This document shows, in pieces, positions 17,047 to 26,271 of a stretch of 53,301 nt of DNA (positions within the stretch are counted from its first letter, which is position 1; every line of letters begins with the position of its first letter). This DNA is from DAOUFU01 sp034429275 (GTDB lineage Bacteria > Chloroflexota > Anaerolineae > Aggregatilineales > Aggregatilineaceae), in the NCBI GenBank assembly GCA_034429275.1, contig DAOUFU010000173.1:1-53301 (forward strand), written 5' to 3'. The position numbers were made by a program, and so were the translations under genes. The notes beneath the pieces are model-generated. The model was not told where the DNA came from and searched no databases. It was given only the letters and a program-made list of their open reading frames with translations.

Positions 17047-18774
17047 CTAATGCAGTCCAGGGAAGTAATCGCGCAGGATCGAGTCGCCAATGAACTCGCG
17101 CAGAAGCGAATTATCCGGCACAAATTCCGATCCCATTGGGCTGACCCAGCTCAAGATCGACAACAGCCGCCGTGCTTCGATATAGTGGTCTTGTCTCGGC
17201 TCAAGCTGGCGCAGCAGCGGTTCGGCGAGTGGACGCAGCACCGCCAGCTCATATAACAGGGCGGAGTTGAACATAACATCGGCGTTTTCCTGGAAGGGGA
17301 AGATATTTCGTTTTTCGCCGCGGCGAACACTGGGCCAGCGCGCCAGGGTGTCGAGCGCAGAGTAGCCCCGGTATGTAGCATCGCGCACGATGCGCCGCAG
17401 CAAACGGACATCGGTGGTCGGCACCCGGTTGTGGCGGTCGATATTCAGCTGAGTGAGCGCCGAGACGTAGATACGGAAAACACGCTCAGTCGGCAGCGAA
17501 GTCAATAGCCTGGGGTTTAGCCCGTGAATACCCTCGACAATCAGGATATGCTCGGCGGAAAGTTGGACCCATTCACCCGGTTCGCGCAGCCCTGACTTGA
17601 AATTGAAGACCGGCACCTGGACCGGCTGGCTGGACGTGAGTGCCAGCAGTTGCTCGTTAAACAGGGACAGATCAACTGCCTCCAGGGCTTCGAAGTCGAA
17701 TTCACCGTTTTCATCGCGCGGGGTTTGCTCACGTTCGACAAAATAGCGATCCATTTCGAGCGTATAGGGTTTCAGGCCGTGCGCGATGATCTGAATCGCC
17801 AGCCGCTTGGAGAAGGTGGTCTTTCCCGACGACGACGGGCCGGCGATCAGCACCAGGCGCAGACCGTCTTTGTGGCGCGCGGCGATCTGCGAGGCGATCT
17901 GGGCGATGTGCTGTTCGTGGAGGGCCTCGTTTGCCAAAACCAGTTCGCGGATACGACCATCGCGCAGCGCCTCGTTCAGGTGGCCGATATCCTCCACGCC
18001 CAGGCGGGTGTACCATTCTTCGGTGCGCTGAAAGACGGCGGTAAACTGCGGCGAACTGGTGTATTCGAGAATCTCGCCGGGTGTCTCGGCTCGCGGATAT
18101 TGGAGCACAAAACCACCGGTCTCCGGCAGCAGGTTAAAGGCGGTGAGATAGCCCGTGTGCGGAGCCATATAGCCGTAGAAATAGTCTACCTGGCCGCGCA
18201 GCTCATAGATGGTCAGATAATCTTTGGTGCGGAAGTTGAGCAAGCGCACTTTGTCATCGTCGCCGCAGGCGGTGAAGATAGCCTTTGCCTCATCGAGTGT
18301 GATTTCGCGGCGCGTGATGGGATCGCGGGCAGCCACGATCTCGCGCATTCGGGCGGCAATCGAGTTTAGTTCATCAACACTAAACGGCGCACGCCCGCGC
18401 AACCGGCAGAAAAATGCCCCGCTTGGCAGAGCGTAATCGATCAGCACCTTGACGCCGGGGAACAATTCCTCGATGGCAACGGTGAGCAGAAAAGCCAGCG
18501 ACCGCCGGTACACCCGGCTGCCATCGCTCATATCATTGGTCACCGGGATGATGCTCACATCGCGAGTCACAGGTGTCGTCAGTTCGCGCAGAGAGTTATC
18601 GACAATGGCGGCGATGATGAACTTTCCGGTTTCGGGGTGTTCGGCTTCGTAGTGCTGCACGAATTGTTCCAGAGTGGTGTTGACCGGTCCCTGGAGAATG
18701 GTGCCATCTGGGAAGGTGACCTGTACCGAGGTCCGTGGAGCACCATGTTGGATAAGTGACGATTGTGTTGCCAT
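17047..18774 (-). CDS. TGS-domain uridine kinase-like nucleoside kinase
   Basis: The 575-residue protein has an N-terminal TGS-like ubiquitin-fold segment (VQVTFPDGTILQG), then a threonyl-tRNA-synthetase editing-like region (about 80-230), and a C-terminal uridine kinase/phosphoribulokinase P-loop domain starting at GPSSSGKTTF (about 312). It also has LEMDRYFVERE, ILIVEGIHGLNP and the arginine-rich LRRIVRDATYRG. The family is commonly annotated as nucleoside kinase; its physiological substrate is not settled. ATG 18774 is chosen over GTG/ATG 18807. It sits directly upstream of the dynamin pair on the same strand. Confidence 0.85.
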   Translation of the reverse strand: MATQSSLIQHGAPRTSVQVTFPDGTILQGPVNTTLEQFVQHYEAEHPETGKFIIAAIVDNSLRELTTPVTRDVSIIPVTNDMSDGSRVYRRSLAFLLTVAIEELFPGVKVLIDYALPSGAFFCRLRGRAPFSVDELNSIAARMREIVAARDPITRREITLDEAKAIFTACGDDDKVRLLNFRTKDYLTIYELRGQVDYFYGYMAPHTGYLTAFNLLPETGGFVLQYPRAETPGEILEYTSSPQFTAVFQRTEEWYTRLGVEDIGHLNEALRDGRIRELVLANEALHEQHIAQIASQIAARHKDGLRLVLIAGPSSSGKTTFSKRLAIQIIAHGLKPYTLEMDRYFVEREQTPRDENGEFDFEALEAVDLSLFNEQLLALTSSQPVQVPVFNFKSGLREPGEWVQLSAEHILIVEGIHGLNPRLLTSLPTERVFRIYVSALTQLNIDRHNRVPTTDVRLLRRIVRDATYRGYSALDTLARWPSVRRGEKRNIFPFQENADVMFNSALLYELAVLRPLAEPLLRQLEPRQDHYIEARRLLSILSWVSPMGSEFVPDNSLLREFIGDSILRDYFPGLH

Positions 18775-18833
18775 GCGATCTATCTCATTTCGTACGGTTG
18801 CTTGCAAGCGGCTCGCGAAGAGCGGGCTTCACG

Positions 18834-20282
18834 CTAGGGATTGACGGCGATCACCAGGCCGGTTCGAGCCGGGACACTACAGATCAGTGTGTTACCCTGG
18901 AAAGCCGGGCTGGTGGCCTGCCCAAAAATGACCTGTGCGGCCTGAATGGGCTGGCTGACCGGGATATGTAGGGTGGCAGGGGCCTGGCCGGTGTTGAACG
19001 CGATCATCAGGTGGTCGCGGTCATATACGCGCTCGAAGGCGTAATGCTCGCCCGATGCCAGCAGAGTCTTGTATGTTCCGCGCCGGAGAGCGATATGGTC
19101 CTTGCGCAGACGGATGCAGGCTTTCACATAATCGCGCAGGGCCACATCCCACCAGGCCGGATCCCAGAGCATCGCGCCGCGCGATCCAGGATCGTAGCCG
19201 CCGGTAAGCCCAATTTCGTCACCGTAATAGACTGTCGGCGCACCGGGCATGGTCATCTGGAACAGCATCGCCTGGCGCAGAGCGGACTGATCGCCCTGGA
19301 CCATGTTGATGAAGCGCGGGGTATCGTGACTGCTGAGCAGATTCATTTGCGCGAGTGTGATCTGCCAGTCGTACAGAGCCAGCATAGCCTCGATATCTCT
19401 GGCGAAGCTGGCTGCGTCGAGCGGTTGGGGTGGGGGATATTCGCCACCCAGCCACAATGGGGCCAGCGAGCGAGCGCCAAAGAATGAAATACAGGCGCGA
19501 GTCTGGATGTAATTCATCACGGCGTCAAACTGGTCTCCCTGGAGCCAGCGTTGTGCAGCTTTCCAGATTTCGCCCACCAGGTACGCCTCCGGGTTGGCGG
19601 CTTTGACGCGTCGCCGGAATTCCTGCCAGAAGCTGTCGTCATCGATCTCAAAGGGCACATCCAGCCGCCAGCCGTCTATGCCGAAGTTGATCCAGGTTGT
19701 GGCGATATCGAAGATGAATTCGCGCACCTGGGGATTGGCTATGTTGAATTTGGGCAAGGCATGCAGCCCGACCCATGCGGCATAATTTGGTTTCTGGTCA
19801 TGATCGTAAGCGTGCAGCGGGAATCCCTTGATGGTGAACCAGTCCAGGTAGGGCGAGGCTTCTCCTACTTCGAGAATGTGATTGAACTGGAAAAATCCCC
19901 TGCTGGCGTGGTTGAACACCCCATCCAGAATGATCCGAATTCCGCGCGCGTGTGCGGCGTCAATCAACTCGCGCAGGGCCGCATTACCCCCCAGGATGGG
20001 ATCGACCTGGTAATAATCGTGTGTATGGTAGCGATGATTGGAGGCCGATTGGAAGCTGGGAGTAAAGTAAATTCCGGTGATCCCCAGGTCTTCAAGGTAG
20101 TCGAGGTGTTCCACTACGCCGAGCAAGTCGCCGCCTTTGAACCCGCCGGGCGTGGGGGGAGAATCCCAGGGTTCGAGATTGGAGGGTTTGGGAACGCGCT
20201 CGCTGATCGCAAAGCGATCTGGGAAAATCTGGTAAAGAATCGCGTCTTTGATCCACTCTGGGGTGATGATTGAGGATGCCAC
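18834..20282 (-). CDS. glycoside hydrolase family 13 (alpha-amylase superfamily)
   Basis: The 482-residue enzyme has the four GH13 regions: DGVFNH (120-125), GWRLDVP with nucleophile Asp208, GEIW with acid Glu238, and SSHDTPR with Asp320. The start IKDAILYQIFPDRF and HTHDYYQVDP resemble cyclomaltodextrinase/neopullulanase enzymes, but the N-terminal carbohydrate-binding domain of those enzymes is absent. No signal peptide is seen, so it probably acts on maltodextrins in the cytoplasm. It starts with GTG at 20282, after a GGTGGG ribosome site. Substrate preference cannot be fixed from sequence. Confidence 0.92.
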   Translation of the reverse strand: MASSIITPEWIKDAILYQIFPDRFAISERVPKPSNLEPWDSPPTPGGFKGGDLLGVVEHLDYLEDLGITGIYFTPSFQSASNHRYHTHDYYQVDPILGGNAALRELIDAAHARGIRIILDGVFNHASRGFFQFNHILEVGEASPYLDWFTIKGFPLHAYDHDQKPNYAAWVGLHALPKFNIANPQVREFIFDIATTWINFGIDGWRLDVPFEIDDDSFWQEFRRRVKAANPEAYLVGEIWKAAQRWLQGDQFDAVMNYIQTRACISFFGARSLAPLWLGGEYPPPQPLDAASFARDIEAMLALYDWQITLAQMNLLSSHDTPRFINMVQGDQSALRQAMLFQMTMPGAPTVYYGDEIGLTGGYDPGSRGAMLWDPAWWDVALRDYVKACIRLRKDHIALRRGTYKTLLASGEHYAFERVYDRDHLMIAFNTGQAPATLHIPVSQPIQAAQVIFGQATSPAFQGNTLICSVPARTGLVIAVNP

Positions 20283-20384
20283 TGTTTCCCACCTGCCTTG
20301 TGCGTGCAGCGACCCGCCAACAGCTCTTCACATAGAGATTATCGTCTCTGAGGGCAGTCGGCAAGGCTTTAGGTAGTGGAGGGT

Positions 20385-22253
20385 CTAAGCCGAAGGGCTA
20401 TCATCCTCAAACGTTTCGTAGGTGATGCCACGGTATTCGGGCGAGATGGCGCGCAGTTCATCCTCGCTGAGGACGCGTCCATTGTAACGCTCGAACAGGT
20501 CCGCATTGACTGCCCCATCGACGGCATAACGCCACGCCCCTGGCGATACTTCACGCAGCACGGAACGGCAGGAGTCGCAGCGAATCACGCGACGGGCGCG
20601 TGGAATGCCCAAAATGCGCGTGCGCCGAACGTCGGGGCTGAGATGTCCCGTCTCGCATACAGGGCAGGCGGTCAACAGGAATGGTCCACGGGCGCGGCGG
20701 AGCGCCGACAGCTGGAGCACATAAATGGACAGATACCCCGCAGCCGCTACCGCCAATCCACCGATCAGCCAGTAGCCAATAGATGGACGATTCTCGGAAG
20801 GAGTCTCATGCCCTGAGATGCTGGCCGATGCTGCCGTATCTGTCATCGTGGGGAGAAGGGTCGGCGCGAGCGTTTTGGTGGGCGTGCTGCTGGGTGTTGC
20901 AGTTACAGTGGCTTTGTGTGCCGCCGCCGTAGGCGATGGCAGTGCCGCGATCATTGCCGTTGACGGGGCCGTAGCTGTCGTTGTAGCGGTCGGTGTATGG
21001 GTCGTTGTAGGCGTGCTGGTGGATGTCGCAGTGGGCGAAGCAGTGACTGTATGGGTTGCCGTTGGGGTGAACGCAGGTGATTCGGTCGCTGTTGGTGTAA
21101 ACGTTGGAGTTGCGCTGGGTGTATGAGTAGGCGATGCAGTGGCGCTTGCCGTTGCAGTCGCAGTGACGGTCGCTGATGCGGTCACCGTAGCGGTCGCTGA
21201 TGCGGTGGCGGTCGCCGTGGATGTTGGGCTGGGCGTTGGCGAAATCGTTCGAGTAACGGTCGCAGTTGCCGTGGCAGTTGCCGTGGCAGTTGCAGTGGCG
21301 GTGAACGTCGGCGTGAATGATGCGCTGGGTGTTGGCGAAATCGTATGAGTAGCGGTCGCAGTTGCCGTGGCGGTAGATGTTGGCGTGAATGATGCGCTGG
21401 GGGTCGGGGAAGGCGTGTGTGTAGCCGTAGCGGTCGCCGTGGCAGTCGCCGTGGCGGTTGCTGATGCGGTGGCGGTAGGCGTCGGCGTGGATGTTGTGCT
21501 GGGTGTCGGCGAAGGCGTATGCGTGGCGGTTGCAGTTGGTGATGCGGTTGCAGTCGGCCTCGGTGGAGTTGCTGTCACAAGGGGTACACGCGTGAAATCG
21601 GGAGTGAGTTCGGGAATGTCTATGATGGGGAGTGCCAGCACATCTACCGTCCAGATGACCAGGTCGTAGCGCACCCAACCATAACCATCTCCAAAACGGA
21701 TCAACACCCAATCTTCAGCGCGATCACGGGCGACCGGGTCTACCACATCCCCGGTGAACAGCGCACCAATGGGCATATATCCCTGGCCAGGGCCTGACCT
21801 TACAAAGGCTCCTTCGGTGCCGACCCTCACCCAACTGACATTGGGCGTTTGAGTGGGGCCGCCGGGGGTATTGTAGTAGAGCGGGCGGGGAATGGGCGTG
21901 ATAGCTTCGGGCGCGATGACCGGCAGTGCGTTGGTGTTCAGCCGCCACTGGGCGGCGGTGCGAGGAATCCAACCCTGAGTATAGAGATATGAGATCAGAA
22001 TCCAGTCGCCGGAGATATCTCGACCCAGCGGCTGAAGCCAATCACCATATCGCAGTGTGCCGATCTCAGTGAAGGTGTAGCCCGGTCCTGACCACACGAG
22101 GATATCGGACTGCGAGATGATCCAGTTGACATTGGGGGTAGCCGTGGGTTGTTCTTGCGCGCGCAGCGGATGCCGGTCGCGCTGGCTCAGAATCGCAGCC
22201 AGGGACAACAACACGATTATCCCTGCAATCCACAAACGGCGTTGGTGACCCAT
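20385..22253 (-). CDS. SH3-domain surface protein with Thr/Ser/Pro repeat stalk and C-terminal zinc-ribbon
   Basis: This 622-residue protein starts with a signal/anchor helix (LWIAGIIVLLSLAAIL). Two bacterial SH3-like domains follow (about residues 40-105 and 135-205), each with an SGPGxx-x-IG signature (WSGPGYTFTEIG, RSGPGQGYMPIG). Next is a roughly 260-residue low-complexity stalk of alternating Thr-Ala and SPTPS units, a transmembrane helix (WLIGGLAVAAAGYLSIYVL), and a cytoplasmic tail with two CxxC pairs (CPVCETGHL, CDSCRSVLR) that looks like a zinc ribbon. SH3 domains of this kind bind cell-wall peptides. ATG 22253 is favoured by AGAGG upstream. The combined layout suggests an envelope sensor; the function is unknown. 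Confidence 0.82.
   Translation of the reverse strand: MGHQRRLWIAGIIVLLSLAAILSQRDRHPLRAQEQPTATPNVNWIISQSDILVWSGPGYTFTEIGTLRYGDWLQPLGRDISGDWILISYLYTQGWIPRTAAQWRLNTNALPVIAPEAITPIPRPLYYNTPGGPTQTPNVSWVRVGTEGAFVRSGPGQGYMPIGALFTGDVVDPVARDRAEDWVLIRFGDGYGWVRYDLVIWTVDVLALPIIDIPELTPDFTRVPLVTATPPRPTATASPTATATHTPSPTPSTTSTPTPTATASATATATATATATATHTPSPTPSASFTPTSTATATATATHTISPTPSASFTPTFTATATATATATATATVTRTISPTPSPTSTATATASATATVTASATVTATATASATASPTHTPSATPTFTPTATESPAFTPTATHTVTASPTATSTSTPTTTHTPTATTTATAPSTAMIAALPSPTAAAHKATVTATPSSTPTKTLAPTLLPTMTDTAASASISGHETPSENRPSIGYWLIGGLAVAAAGYLSIYVLQLSALRRARGPFLLTACPVCETGHLSPDVRRTRILGIPRARRVIRCDSCRSVLREVSPGAWRYAVDGAVNADLFERYNGRVLSEDELRAISPEYRGITYETFEDDSPSA
20840..21600. repeat. 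low-complexity tandem repeat encoding Thr/Ala/Pro/Ser stalk
   Basis: On the minus strand the DNA consists of imperfect 6-base units (ACN-GCN) alternating with longer SPTPS-encoding blocks that recur about every 75-90 bases. It lies wholly inside the SH3 surface-protein gene, in frame. Such tracts vary in length by slippage, so copy number may differ between strains or be misassembled. Confidence 0.8.
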
Positions 22254-22364
22254 ACATCCTCTGGTTGCGCGCGCCGACACTCCGCCTATCCTACCATGAG
22301 CCGGCGGAGAGGACCAATCGAGGATGAGCAGGGGTAGTGTATGGCGGGTTAGGATCGGGTGTGA

Positions 22365-22412
22365 AAATCTGCGCGGCGTCGCAGTCCTGGTGAGACAAAT
22401 GCAACGCCGCGC
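22365..22412 (-). terminator. terminator of the act operon
   Basis: On the minus strand GCGCGGCGT (22412-22404) pairs with ACGCCGCGC (22379-22371), followed by a short T run (AGATTTTCAC). It begins 26 bases after the last operon stop codon. Confidence 0.6.
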
Positions 22413-22437
22413 GAGATTGCCGCATCATTTTGCGTGG

Positions 22438-22935
22438 TTATTGAGTCAGGATGTAGGCTACCAGGGCATCCAGTTGTTCTTCGCTGTACTGCGTGCCATA
22501 GATGGCAGGCATGATGTTGCTGAATCCTTCGACGACAAACGCGCCTGGCTCAACAATCGATTCATGCACATATTCGGCAGCACTCAGGCCTTCGACTCGC
22601 TCTGCAGCGCGCTCGCCCATACCTGTCAAGGCCGGACCGGCTCCATTGGTGGCACCATGGCACCCGGCACAGGCAGTTGTGAACAGCTGCTCTCCCTGAG
22701 CAACAAGCTCTGCATTTTCGCCAGCTGGTTCGCCCGTTTCTTCGCCCGTTGTTTCGGTGGTCTGAGATCCGCTCGCAGGCACCACGACCGCATCCTTGAG
22801 CGGGGGTTCCTGGCCCGGCGGAAGCGTTGGGATCGGGGTAAGGTCTGGGGCGAGATCGCCGCTGCCACACGCGCTTAGCACCAGGAGGCTGATCCCCAGC
22901 GCGAGCACAAGTCCAATCCAGGTTCGTCTAGACAC
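22438..22935 (-). CDS. monoheme cytochrome c lipoprotein of ACIII operon
   Basis: The 165-residue protein has a lipoprotein signal (LALGISLLVLSAC, lipidated Cys23), a flexible Pro/Glu/Thr-rich linker, and one class I cytochrome c domain with CAGCH (89-93) and a probable axial Met in SNIMPAIYG. It would be an outer-face electron carrier passing electrons from alternative complex III to an oxidase. The start is GTG 22935, set by GGAGGT 5 bases upstream; the longer frame runs into the ActD gene. It is the last gene of the operon, a position like that of ActE. Confidence 0.88.
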   Translation of the reverse strand: MSRRTWIGLVLALGISLLVLSACGSGDLAPDLTPIPTLPPGQEPPLKDAVVVPASGSQTTETTGEETGEPAGENAELVAQGEQLFTTACAGCHGATNGAGPALTGMGERAAERVEGLSAAEYVHESIVEPGAFVVEGFSNIMPAIYGTQYSEEQLDALVAYILTQ

Positions 22936-22972
22936 AACTGACCTCCGTCTTTGTGTGCAAGGGTATTCAGAC

Positions 22973-24055
22973 TCAGGGCGCAGGCATACTGCGCACATAG
23001 TTTACGACATCCCAGGTATCGCCGGGGGTGAGATTCTCCCGCAAGCTGGGCATCCTGATGATCGGCAGTCCTTCAGCGTTTAGCCCTGTGCGTCCATTGG
23101 TGATCATCAGGAAAATGTAGTCGGCAGGGAGATCGCGTCCGGCCAGAGCCGGGACTCCTAACGGAAATGTATCGCGCAGCGCCTCTCCGGTGTAGTAACG
23201 GCCCACCAGCCCATCGCCATCGCCGCGTGCGCCGTGACACAGCGCGCAGTGAATCGCATAAAGTGCCTCGCCGCGTGCAAGCGACCGCTCGTCGGCAGGC
23301 AGCGGTTGACTGGCCGGGTTGCCATTGATCAACACCGGTCCACTCACCGGGATAGACTCGGCGGGCGCGGCGCGGCGCGGCCCTTCCTGGTGGCGAACCG
23401 ACAGGGTATCATCCATTTTGTTGATCCAGGGAATGCCGACAATGTCGTAGGACAGCAGCAGCGGGACCAGTAATGCTACCAGGCCGGCAGAGGCGATACC
23501 GCCCCAGAAGAGCAGGTGACGGATTCCCTGGGGCTTGAAAGCGGCAGCATCTTCGCGTGTGATGCTCTTGGCTCCGTGTGACTCAAACAGGCCAACTATC
23601 TGGTCGAGCATATCGCCCGGAGTGTTCACTTCCACGCCGATATAGCCATCGGTGATGCGCTCGTCGTACATCTGGCGGGTGAGGATCGGGAAGCGCACCT
23701 GGAGCAGGAAACCAACAAATGTGCCCAGCATGGTGAACAGCGCGATCATCTCGAAGAAGATGATCGCCGTTGGCGGCACCGGCGTTAGCTCCTGCGCACC
23801 CACATGGATCGGGTAGATGCGGGGTGTGATGAAGGTGATGAAGAAGGCCACCAGCATCCCAACCACTGACCCGCCCAGCGCAAAGGGCAAGAACCAACTT
23901 CGCGGCGACTTGCGCCCTAGCACTTCGTAGGGAATCGGCACATGCGACATCACGTTGATGTGCTGATCGTCGATGCCTGCAGCGCGCACACTGTCCAGAA
24001 CATCTGCCGTCGTATCGACGTTTTCGAACAGGCCCAGTACCAAGAAGTTTGCCAT
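22973..24055 (-). CDS. actD: ActD-cytochrome c fusion (ActD/ActE-like)
   Basis: The N-terminal 210 residues match ActD (DUF3341): MANFLVLGLFENVDTTADVL, three hydrophobic helices (about 56-78, 95-120, 180-202), and a ferredoxin-like domain with GDMLDQIVGLFESHGAKSI. The C-terminal 110 residues form a cytochrome c domain with CALCH (270-274) and axial Met in IIRMPSLREN. In many alternative complex III operons ActD and the ActE cytochrome are separate genes; here one polypeptide carries both. A perfect AGGAGGAG precedes the ATG. It is 9 bases after actC. Confidence 0.88.
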   Translation of the reverse strand: MANFLVLGLFENVDTTADVLDSVRAAGIDDQHINVMSHVPIPYEVLGRKSPRSWFLPFALGGSVVGMLVAFFITFITPRIYPIHVGAQELTPVPPTAIIFFEMIALFTMLGTFVGFLLQVRFPILTRQMYDERITDGYIGVEVNTPGDMLDQIVGLFESHGAKSITREDAAAFKPQGIRHLLFWGGIASAGLVALLVPLLLSYDIVGIPWINKMDDTLSVRHQEGPRRAAPAESIPVSGPVLINGNPASQPLPADERSLARGEALYAIHCALCHGARGDGDGLVGRYYTGEALRDTFPLGVPALAGRDLPADYIFLMITNGRTGLNAEGLPIIRMPSLRENLTPGDTWDVVNYVRSMPAP

Positions 24056-24064
24056 ACTCTCCTC

Positions 24065-25522
24065 CTAGTGGCCTTCGGTCCGCGTAGGCATGACGGCGCG
24101 CCCAATCCGGCGCGAGCCTTGCATGGTCTGACCCTCGTAAACTTCCCAGACAGGGATGATCGGAACCACGCGAGTGAAAACGGTGTAGAGCAGCCCCAGG
24201 AATGCCAGTGTGCCGATGGTGATCAGAATTTCCGGTGGGCGCGGCACATAGTCAACCCAGTTGAAGGGCAGCTCGCTACGAGCCAGGAACCCGGCCACAA
24301 TCAGGACACGTTCCAGATACATGCCAAGCTGGATGAAGAGCGCGATGGCCAGCATGGCCGGCAGAGAAGTCCGGATCCGGCGTGACCACAGCGTACCCAG
24401 CGGCACGATGATGTTACAGAACAGCATCACGTAGAACATTGGGGCGAGCGGGCCGGTAAGCTGAAGCTGGATCGCTCGTTCCGGCGGAATGTTGCCATAC
24501 CAGTGGGTGATCCATTCGGCGAAGTAGAAGTACACCCAGGCCAGCGTCAGAATGAGCAGGAAGATGCCCATCGCGTTGAAATGCTCTTCGCGGATGAAGT
24601 AGCCCAGGCGCATCAGCTTGCGGACCAGGATCATCACGATGATCACAGTGGCGACACCCGAATAGAGCGCGCCCACCACGAAGAATGGGCCAAAGATGGC
24701 GCTGTGCCAACCTGGCTGCAACGACATCGACAGGTTCCACGATACACCCGTGTGCACTGAGAACATCACGGGGATGATCACATAGCTGAGCAGGTTGCTG
24801 GCGATCTCCAGCATTCGCCATTCACGCTGAGTGCCGCGCCAGCCCATCGACAGCGCACCATAGATCTTGCGCCGCCAGCCGGTAGTATGATCGCGCGCCA
24901 TCGCCAGATCGGGCAGCAGGGCAAGATACATAAACAGGGTGCTGCCGATGATATAGGTCGTGATCGCCATCATGTCCCAAAACAGCGCCGAGCGGAAGTT
25001 TGGCCACAACATGCGCTGGTTGGGAATGGGCATCATGTAGAACAGCTTCCACACGCGCCCCACATGAATGACCGGGAACAATGCCGCGATCGCCAGACCA
25101 AACAGTGTGATTGTCTCAGCGGCGCGCGCGATAGGGCGGCGGAAATCCATTCGCATCAGGCGCAGCGCAGCAGAGATGAATGTCCCTGCGTGGCCGATCC
25201 CGATGAAGTAGATCAGGTTGGCGATGTACGGTCCCCACATCACCGAGCGGTTCAGGCCAGTGATGCCGATCCCGTAAAACATCTGTGTAACCCAGACCAG
25301 CAAGAACATCAAGGTCAAGCTGCCTAATCCCAGCACTGCTAACCAGAAACCGGGGCCGGTCTTCTTCATGGCAGCAAGCACTGTCGCGTTGAGTTCCGCC
25401 GGTGGGCGCGGGTCGAGCATCAGGTGCTGCTCGCGCGCGTGCTCGATCTGGTGCGCCAGGTGCTCATCTTCGGGCAAGGGCTGCTCCCAGTAGGGGCCAG
25501 CTTTGGCGTTACTCTCCAACAT
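24065..25522 (-). CDS. actC: ACIII integral membrane subunit ActC (NrfD/PsrC family)
   Basis: The 485-residue protein is the multi-helix quinol-interacting subunit of the NrfD/PsrC family, with about ten transmembrane helices. Typical ActC features are VTQMFYGIGITGLNRSVMWGPYIANLIYFIGIGHAG in pieces, HAGTFISAALR, the VSWNLSMSLQPGWHSAIFG segment and FYFAEWITHWYGNI. It oxidises menaquinol and passes electrons to the ActB iron-sulfur subunit. ATG 25522 is preferred to GTG 25531 because GGTGAG is correctly spaced; it overlaps the actB2 end by 14 bases. No second copy (ActF) follows. Confidence 0.9.
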   Translation of the reverse strand: MLESNAKAGPYWEQPLPEDEHLAHQIEHAREQHLMLDPRPPAELNATVLAAMKKTGPGFWLAVLGLGSLTLMFLLVWVTQMFYGIGITGLNRSVMWGPYIANLIYFIGIGHAGTFISAALRLMRMDFRRPIARAAETITLFGLAIAALFPVIHVGRVWKLFYMMPIPNQRMLWPNFRSALFWDMMAITTYIIGSTLFMYLALLPDLAMARDHTTGWRRKIYGALSMGWRGTQREWRMLEIASNLLSYVIIPVMFSVHTGVSWNLSMSLQPGWHSAIFGPFFVVGALYSGVATVIIVMILVRKLMRLGYFIREEHFNAMGIFLLILTLAWVYFYFAEWITHWYGNIPPERAIQLQLTGPLAPMFYVMLFCNIIVPLGTLWSRRIRTSLPAMLAIALFIQLGMYLERVLIVAGFLARSELPFNWVDYVPRPPEILITIGTLAFLGLLYTVFTRVVPIIPVWEVYEGQTMQGSRRIGRAVMPTRTEGH

Positions 25523-26231
25523 GAGTCTCACCGCCTTTCAGGTAGTAGACTGCCGGCTCGGTACCCAGATTTTCGAGCAGTTTAAAGCTGCGCTCGTTGG
25601 GAAGCATTTGCGCGACGCGGCTTTCGGGGTCGTACCTGTCGCCAAACACCAGCGCATTGCTGGGACAAGACTGCACACAGGCGGGGACGACTTCCCCGTC
25701 CTTAATCGGGCGTCCTTCGGCATTAGCGGTTTGTTTGCCGCGCTGAATGCGCTGGATGCAAAAGGTGCATTTTTCCATGACACCCGCGCTGCGCACAGTC
25801 ACATCTGGGTTGAACTGCTGCTTCAAGGGGGCATCAAATTCGGGCGCGCGGTAGTTAAAGATGCGCACGCGGTAGGGGCAGTTGTTCCCACAGTAGCGCG
25901 TGCCGACGCAGCGGTTGTAAACCTGCACATTCAGGTGATCTTCCTGACTGTGGTAGGATGCATACACCGGGCAAACCGGTTCACACGGGGCATTGTTGCA
26001 CTGCTGGCAAAAGACAGGGATGAAGCGCGCTTTGACATCCGGATATTCGCCTTCCCAGTAGCGTTCGATGCGAATCCAGTGATAGTCACGCCGCTTGATC
26101 ACTTCTTCTTCACTGGCGACGGGCACATTGTTCTCGGCATTACAGGCCACCACGCAGGCGCTACAGCCGGTGCACTTGTCCAGATCCACGATCATGGTCC
26201 ATTTGCGTTCAGTAGTCTTTTGTTCGGACAT
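25509..26231 (-). CDS. actB: ACIII iron-sulfur subunit, separate ActB2-type protein
   Basis: This 240-residue ferredoxin-like subunit has four cysteine clusters: C20-C23-C26-C30, C75-C78-C83-C87, C108-(T111)-C114-C118, and C155-C158 with C185-C189. The third group has Thr111 where a fourth Cys would be, which predicts one 3Fe-4S plus three 4Fe-4S centres, as reported for ActB of alternative complex III. It wires the quinol-oxidising membrane subunit to the cytochromes. In many operons this domain is fused to the B1 domain; here B1 and B2 are separate genes. Confidence 0.9.
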   Translation of the reverse strand: MSEQKTTERKWTMIVDLDKCTGCSACVVACNAENNVPVASEEEVIKRRDYHWIRIERYWEGEYPDVKARFIPVFCQQCNNAPCEPVCPVYASYHSQEDHLNVQVYNRCVGTRYCGNNCPYRVRIFNYRAPEFDAPLKQQFNPDVTVRSAGVMEKCTFCIQRIQRGKQTANAEGRPIKDGEVVPACVQSCPSNALVFGDRYDPESRVAQMLPNERSFKLLENLGTEPAVYYLKGGETHVGE

Positions 26232-26271
26232 ACTCAGTTCCTTTGGCTGTGCTCACGTCACAGGATGTTGG

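Noticed and set aside
20333..20348. Small hairpin AGAGA-TTATCG-TCTCT before the GH13 end
   Set aside because: Five-base stem without a T tract, likely chance.
20818..21669. Open frames on the plus strand encoding Val/Ala-rich repeats
   Set aside because: They are complements of the Thr/Ser/Pro stalk of the SH3 protein gene on the minus strand and have no ribosome site.
22066..22337. Short open frames in the gap before the SH3 protein gene
   Set aside because: No ribosome site and they overlap the strong start of the SH3 protein.
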